A DNA stretch of 64,000 nucleotides, taken from JAJDXO01 sp965213765 (GTDB lineage Bacteria > Pseudomonadota > Alphaproteobacteria > Rhodospirillales > UBA2165). The notes below the pieces were generated by a model. It was not told where the DNA came from. It searched no databases and worked only from the letters and a program-made list of their open reading frames with translations. The stretch is taken from NCBI GenBank assembly GCA_965213765.1, contig OZ243926.1, positions 1 to 64,000 of the forward strand, in the 5' to 3' direction. Shown one piece after another: positions 8,169 to 15,297 of the stretch. Every line of letters begins with the position of its first letter. Positions within the stretch are counted from its first letter, which is position 1. The translations under genes and the position numbers were made by a program.

Positions 8169-9033
8169 CCGGCGCGGGCGGCGATACCGGGCGCGGCTTC
8201 CGTGCCGCCGTCCGGGGCCTGCGCACCTGGCTGCGGATGCTCGGCCTCGCCGTCGCGGCCGCCCTGTTCGTGGCCGCCGGCTCGGCAGGCTGGAAGACGG
8301 CGCAGAGCACGACCGCCTACGAGTGGTATGCCCTCGGAATGCTTACCCTGTCCGAGACGCTCATCGATGCCGGCCTGAGCTCCCCACCCTGCACCAGGTG
8401 CCGAGCCTCATGCCCGGGCTTGCGGAATCCCGCCAATTCGGTGGCTGCTTCGTGCTGGGCGTGCAGGTGTTCTCGGCGCTCCGCGACCTCTACGGCCGGG
8501 ACGGCGCCGAGACCGTCTCGGGCCTCTGCGGCACCCGGGTGGTGCTCGCCGCTCCCGACCGCGACACCGCCGAATGGTCGGCCGAGAGCCTGGGACGGGC
8601 CGAGACCGAGGAGATGGCCGAGAGCGTGAGCTACGGCGCCGAGACCCCGCGCGACGGCGTTACCCTCGGCGCAAGGCGCGCCCTGCATCCGGTGGTGCTG
8701 CCGGCCGAGATCGCGCGGCTCGACAACCTCTCCGGCTACCTGAAGTTCCCCGGACCCTGGCCGGTCGCCCTGATCGGGCTCAAGTACCGGAAACGCCCCG
8801 CAATCGCCGAGCGGTTCGTGCCGAGGGAGGAAGGGGAAGCCCCCGCCGCCGGCGCGGAAGCGCCGGAAGAGGTTGTGGCCGGGCGGCCGGACGGGGCGAC
8901 GGCCATGGTCGGGGGCGAATTCGAAGCCGTTGCGGAGGCCGGGCTGACGCCGGCGGCGATCGCCCGGGAGTTCCGCCTGTCGCGCGCCCAGGTGGACGGT
9001 GTTCTGGCCGGCGCCCGGCAGGGCCGGCGGTGA
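8165..9033 (+). pseudogene. traD-type conjugative coupling protein, internally deleted and frameshifted
   Basis: The first ~60 codons from the GTG at 8165 encode an N-terminal membrane segment (RTWLRMLGLAVAAALFVAAG). Near 8381 the coupling-protein sequence continues in another frame: ELPTLHQVPSLMPGLAESRQ, FGGCFVLGVQVFSALRDLYG, SGLCGTRVVLAAPDRDTAEW and YLKFPGPWPVALIGLKYRKR. These are characteristic of the C-terminal half of F/SXT-type TraD ATPases. The section carrying Walker A and Walker B is missing; the second part starts just after the position of the Walker B acidic pair. The deletion junction also shifts frame. The gene cannot power DNA transfer and is the strongest evidence that the island was once conjugative. 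Confidence 0.8.
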
Positions 9034-9136
9034 GGTTGTCGGCGGCGCTCGCGGAAGGCGTGGACGCAGGAGGAAGGCATGCAGGCATGAAGGAGAGACG
9101 ATGCAGGGAGGCCGCACGGCATCGGGCGCGGCGGGA

Positions 9137-9733
9137 ATGTCCCTTATGATCGAGCAGGTTGCACGTATCCGTATCGAGCTCCGGGAACTGGAGCCGATGA
9201 TCTGGCGTCGCGTCGACGTGCCCCTGTCCTCGACCCTGGAGGCGCTGCATCACATCATCCAGGCGGCGTTCCGCTGGCAGAACTATCACCTGTACGAGTT
9301 CTACGTCGGCGAACGGGTTTACGGCGTGCCGTTGGATGGGGATGTCTTCGACGACCACAAGATCCACAAGGCGTCGGCGATCCGTCTGAAGACCGTTATC
9401 GAGCGGGGCGTGGACCGCTTCCTCTACGTCTACGATTTCGGCGACGACTGGCGCCACGACGTGATCGTGGAAGAGGTCCGCGACGGCGCCGGGGACGCTG
9501 AATACCCGGCATTCGTGGACGGCGCGTGCCGCTGTCCGCCGGAAGATGTGGGCGGGCCTCCGGGCTTCATGGAGTTTCTCGAGGTGGTGCTCGATCCGGG
9601 CCACGAAGAGCATGCGCCGATGACGGAGTGGTACGGCGGACCGTTCGACCCGGAGGACATCGACGAAACATCTATCCGCGGCGTGTTGAAGATGTACGCC
9701 GCGCGCCGCCGCGGCGGTTCCCGGAGGCGTTGA
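9137..9733 (+). CDS. Plasmid pRiA4b ORF-3-like protein (IS1096 TnpR-like family)
   Basis: The 198-residue protein has the family hallmarks RIRIELRELEPMIWRRVDVP near the N-terminus, LEALHHIIQAAFRWQNYHLY, then YDFGDDWRHDVIVE, GGPPGFMEFLE and a WYGG..FDPEDID tail. The pRiA4b ORF-3 family is widespread on plasmids and islands and often annotated as IS1096 TnpR-like, but its biochemical role is not established. The ATG at 9137 is used; another ATG at 9146 would give almost the same protein. It converges on the HTH gene at 9797, with a hairpin between them. It looks intact, unlike several neighbours. Confidence 0.85.
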   Translation: MSLMIEQVARIRIELRELEPMIWRRVDVPLSSTLEALHHIIQAAFRWQNYHLYEFYVGERVYGVPLDGDVFDDHKIHKASAIRLKTVIERGVDRFLYVYDFGDDWRHDVIVEEVRDGAGDAEYPAFVDGACRCPPEDVGGPPGFMEFLEVVLDPGHEEHAPMTEWYGGPFDPEDIDETSIRGVLKMYAARRRGGSRRR

Positions 9734-9757
9734 CCCGCGCCAGGGCGTCCTTTGCCG

Positions 9758-9777
9758 GCGGACGGCAGTCCGTCCGC
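9758..9777. terminator. Hairpin between convergent genes
   Basis: GCGGACGG-CAGT-CCGTCCGC is a perfect 8-bp stem with a 4-nt loop in the 63-bp gap between the convergent genes ending at 9733 and 9797. There is no clear U-tract, so bidirectional termination is an inference from position. Confidence 0.45.
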
Positions 9778-9796
9778 GGGCTGCAAGGGAATGGGG

Positions 9797-10165
9797 TCAG
9801 TCGGTCTCGGACACGGCGACGCGCAGCCGGCCGCCGGTGGGAGAGCGCGGCTGGCGGATAACGATGTCGATATCGCGGTTGAGAGCAATCAGGAGCCCCA
9901 GCAACCGCTCCAGCGAATACTCCCGGATATCTCCGCGGAGCAGACGGGAGAGGTCGGGCTGGGAGAGGCCGAGCAGCCGTCCCGCTTCGGCCTGGGTGAG
10001 GTCGCGCTGCCGGATGATATCGTCGATGCGGGCGACCAGCTCGGCTTTCACGATGTGCGCGTCGGTGTCCGGGAGGTCGGGATCGGCGGAGATGTCGCCG
10101 CCGCCGGGTTCGATGGGAATGTCGGATACGGTCATGGGACGAGCCTCATTCATGGGGGTCGCCAT
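9797..10165 (-). CDS. XRE-family HTH protein, HigA/COG5606-type antitoxin-like
   Basis: This protein of up to 122 residues has an acidic N-terminal tail and a C-terminal XRE HTH: KAELVARIDDIIRQRDLTQ, AEAGRLLGLSQPDLSRLLRG then REYSLERLLGLLIALNRDID. The pattern is that of small antitoxin-like regulators usually encoded downstream of a RelE/HigB-type toxin. No toxin gene precedes it: the stretch upstream on its strand (10166-10325) holds only an AT-rich promoter-like region. It is therefore an orphan antitoxin or a stand-alone regulator. The start could also be the ATG at 10135. Confidence 0.75.
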   Translation of the reverse strand: MATPMNEARPMTVSDIPIEPGGGDISADPDLPDTDAHIVKAELVARIDDIIRQRDLTQAEAGRLLGLSQPDLSRLLRGDIREYSLERLLGLLIALNRDIDIVIRQPRSPTGGRLRVAVSETD

Positions 10166-10325
10166 CGTGATGCGTTACAACCTCCAGCACGCCGGTACCG
10201 AAGTCCCGGAGCGGCTTGAGTACATAGGGGACTGTGAGCATAATAAACCCACCCCCATATATTTACACTCCCCCTTCCCATATATGCTAACAGAATTTGA
10301 AACTTGTTCGTGGAGAACCGATGAC

Positions 10326-10865
10326 ATGAAAAAACAACGGCTCATCCAATCGACATGGGATGAATTCTCGAGAAAATTTGCCAAGCGGCAAAGACTACCT
10401 CTAGGCACCGAGTTGCACCTGTATGATGGCAGTGGCAGAAAGAAGCGCTCGGACTGGCAGGTCAAATGGAAAAAGGTCGATTCAGTACCCAAAGCCGCCG
10501 AGAACGAGACCGTGCACAGTTTGCTCCAAACGGCGACCAAATTGCTTTCGACCGACATCAAAGCTCGCCGTTTGAAAATCCGTTTGGTGAGCCCACAAGG
10601 GGTTCGGATACAGGGCAACACGCAGGTAGGGACTGTCCGCAAGTTACGTCGTCACCGCACAGGAGACGAGCTTGAGGAAGAAGCGCAACGAGAACTGGAA
10701 ATTAAGCACCTTCGTCGAGAAACGGGAAAGGTCGCAAGCAACGAGATCAATGAGGCTGAATACCTCCTTGAAGACCCTGAAGAGGTAGTTCCCCACGCTT
10801 ACGTGTCGGCGCTGTGCGAGCGTTACGGACGCGAGCGTATCGAAGGAGCATTGGAAGCCGTCTGA
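10326..10865 (+). CDS. Hypothetical protein of unusual base composition
   Basis: This 179-residue, strongly charged protein is markedly less GC-rich than its neighbours. It opens MKKQRLIQSTWDEFSRKFAK and contains a basic middle (KARRLKIRLVSPQGVRIQG) and an acidic C-terminal half (EINEAEYLLEDPEEVVPHAY). A GGAG lies about ten bases before the chosen ATG. An alternative ATG at 10284 would add 14 residues. Upstream lies an AT-rich stretch with CCCATATAT twice (near 10255 and 10277). I do not recognise a family; the compositional contrast suggests separate acquisition within the island. Confidence 0.6.
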   Translation: MKKQRLIQSTWDEFSRKFAKRQRLPLGTELHLYDGSGRKKRSDWQVKWKKVDSVPKAAENETVHSLLQTATKLLSTDIKARRLKIRLVSPQGVRIQGNTQVGTVRKLRRHRTGDELEEEAQRELEIKHLRRETGKVASNEINEAEYLLEDPEEVVPHAYVSALCERYGRERIEGALEAV

Positions 10866-11027
10866 GACGTGGTGGTGCTATATCCGGACACTGATTGGAC
10901 TTGTTCATTGGCCGCCGACATTCATGGTGAGAGCTCCTGCGGCGGGGCGGGACCGGTGGCCGGCCGGAGAGCCATACGCATGTCGGAACGGGCTGGAGTG
11001 TCCGTTGCCGGCAGACGACGCGCCGGC

Positions 11028-12074
11028 TCACCAGGGCGGTGCGATCATCGCCGCCATGGGACTCGCGTTGCACAGCACCTCGACCTCGTCCCGCGAGAGC
11101 TTCTCGAAGGCGAGACAGAGGGCGATTTCGGCTTCGCTGTCATAGGTGCCGAGATCCCGGCCGGTGGCGACCTCGATCACCGTCCAGGTGGGGTCCCAGA
11201 CCGGGATGCCCCGGAATGCGCCCGAGCTCTCCCGATGTTTGCGGGAACAGGGCTCGCAGCGCGCCACCCCCGGCGATGGCGCATTGCAGGCGACGCATCG
11301 GCCTCGGGCCTTCCGGTCGGCATAGCGGGCACGCTTGGCGGCGTATTCCGCCTCTCTGTCGCGGCGTTCCTCCTTGGCCACGGCGCAAGGGCCGCAGTAG
11401 GTGGCGCCGCCATAGGTAGGGGTTTGGCACTTGACACAAACCCCTGCGGCCCGTCGGGCATCGTAGCGGGCGCGGGCGGCTTCGCGGCAGGCCCGGCACT
11501 CGGCCGCCCCGTGGGCCGGCTTACCGCATGATGTACAATCGCCCCGGGCGCGCCGCTCGGAATATCTGCGGCGGTCGGCCTCCCGCTTCGCCTTGAGGTT
11601 CCGGCGCCTGGAGCGGGTCCCGGCGCAGGGATCGCAATAGGCCTTGCCGCCGGGCGCGGGTGCCCTGCACTGAACACAAAGGCCCTTCGCCCTGCGCTCG
11701 GCATGGAGCGCGCGTTTTCCGGCCCGGCGGTCCTCGCGGCAGGGTTCGCACATGGCCCGGCCCTCCTCGGGCGGGAGATGGCCGCAACGGATACACAAAC
11801 CGGCGGCCCTGCGGGCTTCGGCTCGCCGGCGGCTACGCTTCCGGCCGGCCAAGCGCCGGGCTTCCGGGTCCCGTCCGCCATATGGAATCCCCTCGGCCTT
11901 TGCCCTGGCGTGACGGGCGCGGTCCCCGGCCCGGTGCTTCTCGGCGCAGGGCTCGCAGGTCGTGCGCCCGGGGCGTGCGGGAGCTTTGCACTTTGTGCAG
12001 ATGCCGGCGGCTTTGCGCCGGGCGACACGCTCGCGGTCCCGCTGACGGCGAAGCGCCGGATCGGCATAGGCCAT
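11028..12074 (-). CDS. Six-repeat zinc-ribbon protein, unknown function
   Basis: This 348-residue protein is built from six consecutive modules of CxxC-x(8-11)-CxxC, each starting G(I/L/D/V/R)CxxC and separated by Arg/Ala-rich, probably helical linkers. Examples are GICTKCKAPARPGRTTCEPC, GLCIRCGHLPPEEGRAMCEP and GVCVKCQTPTYGGATYCGPC. The last ~60 residues form a different, Cys-poor domain (IPVWDPTWTVIEVATGRDLG). Each module could bind one Zn(II); the highly basic linkers suggest nucleic-acid binding. ATG 12074 is preferred to 12086 because the GGAGGAGGAG covering the first codons serves as its ribosome-binding site. It is the second gene of a likely two-gene unit with the gene ending at 12130. 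Function is unknown. Confidence 0.75.
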   Translation of the reverse strand: MAYADPALRRQRDRERVARRKAAGICTKCKAPARPGRTTCEPCAEKHRAGDRARHARAKAEGIPYGGRDPEARRLAGRKRSRRRAEARRAAGLCIRCGHLPPEEGRAMCEPCREDRRAGKRALHAERRAKGLCVQCRAPAPGGKAYCDPCAGTRSRRRNLKAKREADRRRYSERRARGDCTSCGKPAHGAAECRACREAARARYDARRAAGVCVKCQTPTYGGATYCGPCAVAKEERRDREAEYAAKRARYADRKARGRCVACNAPSPGVARCEPCSRKHRESSGAFRGIPVWDPTWTVIEVATGRDLGTYDSEAEIALCLAFEKLSRDEVEVLCNASPMAAMIAPPW

Positions 12075-12129
12075 CTCCTCCTCCATTGGTGGGGGAAAGA
12101 AAAAAGCGGACGTCCGGGAAAGGGGGCGG

Positions 12130-12459
12130 TCAGCCCTTCTGCTTGCGGTCGTGGAACAGGCCCGAGACGATGTCGCCCCAAATTTGTACGCCGCCCCGGG
12201 TCTTCAGCCCGGTGCAGACGATGATCTCGGTGCGCGCGGGCCGCATCTCCCTGACCGCCTTCAGGGTCGCGGTGGCGTGGTTCGCCCCGCACCGGCCCCG
12301 GCCCGTCGCCGGCACCGGGTCGGGACAGCGGCGGATGTTGCCGTCGACCATGCCCTTGAAGCGCTCGACCACGTATCGGTCGTCGGCCAGGCCGCTGCCG
12401 AAGAAATGAACCAGGAATGTGTCCGCCGTGTTGCCGGGTATCGCCAGTGCTGCCGTCAT
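12130..12459 (-). CDS. Hypothetical 109-residue protein upstream of the zinc-ribbon gene
   Basis: This small open frame begins MTAALAIPGNTADTFLVHFF and continues VERFKGMVDGNIRRCPDPVP and TLKAVREMRPARTEIIVCTG. It has a mixed alpha/beta look, two Cys pairs that are not zinc-ribbon spaced, and a basic tail. It is 55 bp upstream of the zinc-ribbon-repeat gene on the same strand, so the two are probably co-transcribed. A purine-rich GATGGAGA lies upstream of the ATG. The open frame extends further upstream, but that part shows no convincing start or conservation clue. I do not recognise the family. Confidence 0.5.
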   Translation of the reverse strand: MTAALAIPGNTADTFLVHFFGSGLADDRYVVERFKGMVDGNIRRCPDPVPATGRGRCGANHATATLKAVREMRPARTEIIVCTGLKTRGGVQIWGDIVSGLFHDRKQKG

Positions 12460-12680
12460 GGGGCCGTCTCCATCTTGCCGATGAGGGAAAGCGACGGCCG
12501 GACGCCCTCCTCCGGACATCCAACCACCGACCCGCTCACGGCCAGGCATCTCCTCTTGACGGCGATGGGCGCGGACGCGGCGCCAGGGTCGATCGGTGTG
12601 CGGCAATGCGAAGTTTGCGGGAGGGATGGAGGTCGCTGAGAAGCCGACTGGACGGGCCAGGGCGCGCGGGGCGCGGCGGA

Positions 12681-12708
12681 TTGAAAAAGCTGCACTCCGT
12701 GTTATAAA
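12681..12708 (+). promoter_or_regulatory. Sigma70-like promoter of the toxin-antitoxin remnant
   Basis: TTGAAA (12681-12686) and TATAAA (12703-12708) are separated by 16 bp in an otherwise GC-rich stretch, 17 bp before the GTG start at 12725. Spacing and both hexamers fit a vegetative promoter for the toxin-antitoxin pair. Confidence 0.6.
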
Positions 12709-12724
12709 TGGGCTATGAGGACCG

Positions 12725-13006
12725 GTGCTCGCGAGGTTCGGATTGCAGACGTTCAAGACCAAGGCGTTCGCCCGTTTTGCCGCTCGCGAGGGACTGGAGG
12801 GTGCGGCGCTGTGCGAGGCCGCGCTGGCGTTCTTCGTCTACGGTTTCGCCAAGAGCGGCCGGGAGAACCTGCGCCGGGACGAGTTGGAGACGTTCAGGCT
12901 GCTGGCCGGCGAGTATCTGGCGCTGGACGGAAATGGCCTGGCGGCCGCGCAGGCCGCCGGAGCGATTGTCGAGGTGAAATGCGATGACCAAGCAGTACAG
13001 GAGTGA
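12725..13006 (+). pseudogene. RelE/HigB-type toxin (COG4737-like) with in-frame internal deletion
   Basis: The 93-residue product has the family start (FKTKAFARFAAREGLEGAAL) and end (AFFVYGFAKSGRENLRRDEL, then FRLLAGEYLALDGNGLAAAQ). The middle strand region typical of this family, a DADLGGG...KQR(I/V)A...GRGKSGG...-like stretch of about 35 residues, is missing between ALCEA and LAFFVYG. The reading frame is preserved. That segment holds much of the RelE-fold core and basic active-site residues, so the toxin is very likely inactive. Start is GTG with GAGG just upstream. The 3' end overlaps the antitoxin gene by 23 bp, as in intact modules. Confidence 0.7.
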
Positions 13007-13301
13007 GGCACTGGCGGCGGCGCATGAGGCCGCCCAGGGTCTCGCTGAAGCCGGCGTCATGTCGAAGCGGACCATGCGCAAGTTCGACGAGATGTGCCTG
13101 ACGCCCGTGCGGGACATGACGCCCGACGACATCCGCGCGCTTCGCCTGCGCGAACAGGCGAGCCAGGCGGTGTTCGCGCGCCATCTCAACGTGACTACGG
13201 GCTTGGTGAGCCAGTGGGAGCGTGGCGAGAGGCGCCCGCGGGGCGCGTCGCTGAAGCTGCTGGCGCTGGTGGAGAAAAACGGTCTCGGCGCGGTCGCCTG
13301 A
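12984..13301 (+). CDS. HigA/NadS-like XRE antitoxin
   Basis: The 105-residue protein has an N-terminal helical part (ALAAAHEAAQGLAEAGVMSK) and a C-terminal XRE HTH (LREQASQAVFARHLNVTTGL, VSQWERGERRPRGASLKLLA). This is the usual build of antitoxins paired downstream of COG4737 toxins, which bind the toxin and autoregulate the promoter. The gene overlaps the toxin remnant and looks intact. With the toxin disabled it may persist as a promoter repressor or protect against related toxins. Confidence 0.88.
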   Translation: MTKQYRSEALAAAHEAAQGLAEAGVMSKRTMRKFDEMCLTPVRDMTPDDIRALRLREQASQAVFARHLNVTTGLVSQWERGERRPRGASLKLLALVEKNGLGAVA

Positions 13302-13346
13302 GGTTCGGCCGCACCGGGACATCTCGAGCATCCGGCGCGCGGGAGA

Positions 13347-14501
13347 TCACCCCGCGACTTCGGCGATCCTGCTCGCAATCCGGTTGGCGGCCGACTTGAT
13401 GGGATCGTTGGCGAGATGGGCGTAGCGGGCGGTGGTCTGCACCTTGTTGTGCCCGAGCAGCTTGCCGATCATCGGCAGGCCCTCGCCGACCAGCAGGCCG
13501 CCGCTGGCGAAGGAGTGACGCAAGTCGTGGATGCGCAGGTTCTCGATGCCGGAGCGCTTCAGGATGCGATACCACGGGCCGTGCAGGAAGGCGAGATGGG
13601 CGCCCGGCTTCTGGCCGGGGAAGACCCAGGGGCCGTCGTCGGTGCGCTCGATGCCGCGCAGCACGGCGACGGCGTGCTCGCCCAGATGCACGATCTTCGC
13701 TCCGGTCTTCGAATCCGGCAATCGCAACTCGCCCCGGTCGAGGTCGACATGCTCCCACCGCAGGGAAAGAACCTCGCCGCTGCGGCAGCCGGTCAGCATC
13801 AGCAGCCGGATGGCGGCGATCGCCGCCGGGGGGGCGAAGCCCTCGCGCTCTGCGCCGCGCAGCGCGGCGCCGAGGCGGCGGTACTCGTCGTCCGAGAGGA
13901 AGCGCTCGCGCTTGCGCTCGGGGTACTTCTTGACGAAGCGGCACGGGTTGACGCCCTCGGGGCGCATCTCCCAGACCTCGGCCATGGTCAGCATGCGGGA
14001 GAGGACGCCGAGGGTCCGGTTGGCGTGGCTGGGCACGGCGCGCATCTCGTGATGCAGGGCGGCGGCGTCCGCCCGGCCGATCTCGGCCACCCGGCGCTTG
14101 CCGAACCGGGGGAGGATGCGCTTGTCAACGATCTCGCGGTAGAGCTTGGCGGTGCTGGGCTTGAGATGGTCGGGGGCATAGTCGTCCATGAAGCGCTTCG
14201 CGAGGTCGGCCATGGTGGGTCCGCCCGTCCTGCGGGGCAACTTGCCGTCGAGATCGCGCCCGGTCCTGGCGAGGGTCACGATCTCGGCAGCGCGCGCACG
14301 AGCGGCGGCCGGGGTGATGGGTCCGTGCGGGCCGATGGTGACTTTGACGGCGCGGCCTTCGTGGCGGTACTTGACGATGTAGACCTTGCGGCCGGAGGGA
14401 TGGACGCGTATGCCGAAGCCCTTGATGTCGTCGTCCCAGACGACCCTCTCGCGTTCGGCGGGGACGAGGGCGTCGACGGTTCGCTTGGTGATTTTGGGCA
14501 T
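13347..14501 (-). CDS. Tyrosine recombinase/integrase of the island
   Basis: This 384-residue integrase has an N-terminal arm-binding DUF4102-like domain (KRTVDALVPAERERVVWDDD, IKGFGIRVHPSGRKVYIVKY), a core-binding SAM-like domain (ADLAKRFMDDYAPDHLKPST) and a catalytic domain. The catalytic domain shows Arg in LLMLTGCRSGEVLSLRWEHV, the HxxR box IHDLRHSFAS and the nucleophile Tyr in LLGHNKVQTTARYAHLAND. All catalytic residues are visible. ATG 14501 is preferred to a start 44 codons upstream because the family begins MPKITKRTV and a GGAGG-like purine run precedes it. It sits just inside attR and reads toward the island interior. It probably catalysed insertion at the asmA site. Confidence 0.95.
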   Translation of the reverse strand: MPKITKRTVDALVPAERERVVWDDDIKGFGIRVHPSGRKVYIVKYRHEGRAVKVTIGPHGPITPAAARARAAEIVTLARTGRDLDGKLPRRTGGPTMADLAKRFMDDYAPDHLKPSTAKLYREIVDKRILPRFGKRRVAEIGRADAAALHHEMRAVPSHANRTLGVLSRMLTMAEVWEMRPEGVNPCRFVKKYPERKRERFLSDDEYRRLGAALRGAEREGFAPPAAIAAIRLLMLTGCRSGEVLSLRWEHVDLDRGELRLPDSKTGAKIVHLGEHAVAVLRGIERTDDGPWVFPGQKPGAHLAFLHGPWYRILKRSGIENLRIHDLRHSFASGGLLVGEGLPMIGKLLGHNKVQTTARYAHLANDPIKSAANRIASRIAEVAG

Positions 14502-14527
14502 GCTGGAGGTTTCCTGATGGTTCGATT

Positions 14528-14546
14528 CAGGTACCGAGTAGGTACC
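14528..14546 (+). repeat. Right terminal motif of the island, candidate integrase arm site
   Basis: CAGGTACCGAGTAGGTACC is the partner of the 5883-5901 motif (17/19 identical). It overlaps the integrase promoter region, so it could serve both as an arm site and as an autoregulatory site. It contains GGTACC twice and is nearly palindromic. Confidence 0.55.
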
Positions 14547-14665
14547 CACAGGGAGCGTATTGGAGCGCATCCTAGCGCATCCGTGGCGCGGCGGAAACCC
14601 CCCTAAGTCCTTGTCATATATTAGATAAGGCATCTACAGCGCACCTGTGTCATAAGATACCTAAT

Positions 14666-14675
14666 AGTATGTCGA
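14666..14675. other. attR: right 10-bp core repeat of the island
   Basis: AGTATGTCGA is identical to 5769-5778. The AsmA frame resumes at the next bases (GTC GAC CTA TTG GCC). Confidence 0.85.
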
Positions 14676-15297
14676 CCTATTGGCCGGCGACTTTATTCAG
14701 GAAATCGTTCCGTGGGTTCACGAAACCAAGGAAGCGCGGATCAACTGTTTTGTCTCCCGTTTCCATATCCGGGAGGGGATCGCGACCAGTACCGGGCTGC
14801 TCTTTGACACCGATAAGGTGGCCATCGGCGGCGGCGGCACCATCAATCTCCGGGATGAAACTCTTCACATGCGGATCAATCCCAAGCCAAAGCACGAATC
14901 GCTGGTCAGCCTGGCGTTCCCCATCGACATCAAGGGGACTTTGGCGAACCCTTCCGCCGCCCCGACTCCGGGAGCGGTCGCCAAGGGGGTGGCGGGCCTG
15001 GCGCTCGGACTGGTCAACCCGCTGGGGATACTATTGGCGGTTGCCTCCGGCGGCGACCAGTCCAATCATTGCATGGCCGCTCTCGAGTACACCGATCCAC
15101 CCATACCCGAGACAAGTACGCCGGGCCCGGGCACGGCCCGGCCGGCGGCCAAGGAGGAAGAGTCGGCGGTCGAAGAGGTCATTGAGGGCGTCGGCAAGGG
15201 TCTCGGAGAGGTCGGGGAAGGGATCGGAAAGGGCATCGAGGGAATCGGTAAAGGGATCGGCGGCGCCATCCGGGGCATTTTCGGAGGCGAAAATTGA
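14676..15297 (+). pseudogene. asmA-family gene, 3' part
   Basis: About 207 codons encode the conserved C-terminal AsmA region: INCFVSRFHIREGIATSTGL, LFDTDKVAIGGGGTINLRDE, then TLHMRINPKPKHESLVSLAF and IKGTLANPSAAPTPG. A glycine-rich low-complexity tail follows (GKGIEGIGKGIGGAIRGIFG). The open frame begins one codon after a stop in island DNA. Its only possible initiators are weak (TTG at 14680) and no ribosome-binding site is seen, so it is unlikely to be made as a separate protein. It is continuous with codon 583 of the 5' part across the 10-bp repeat. Its stop overlaps the ATP12 start. Confidence 0.88.

Larger units (their letters stand above)
5779..14675. mobile_element. Integrative island (degraded ICE) inserted in asmA
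   Basis: The 8.9-kb segment is bounded by the 10-bp direct repeat AGTATGTCGA and splits asmA without losing host sequence. A tyrosine integrase lies just inside the right end and points inward. Cargo includes a phage/ICE-type S24 repressor, HTH regulators, a conjugative coupling-protein remnant, TA-type genes, a pRiA4b ORF-3-like protein, a zinc-ribbon-repeat protein, and IS110 and group II intron scars. Conjugation genes are otherwise absent, so the element probably cannot transfer itself but may still excise. A similar 19-bp motif lies near each end (5883-5901 and 14528-14546). Confidence 0.88.
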
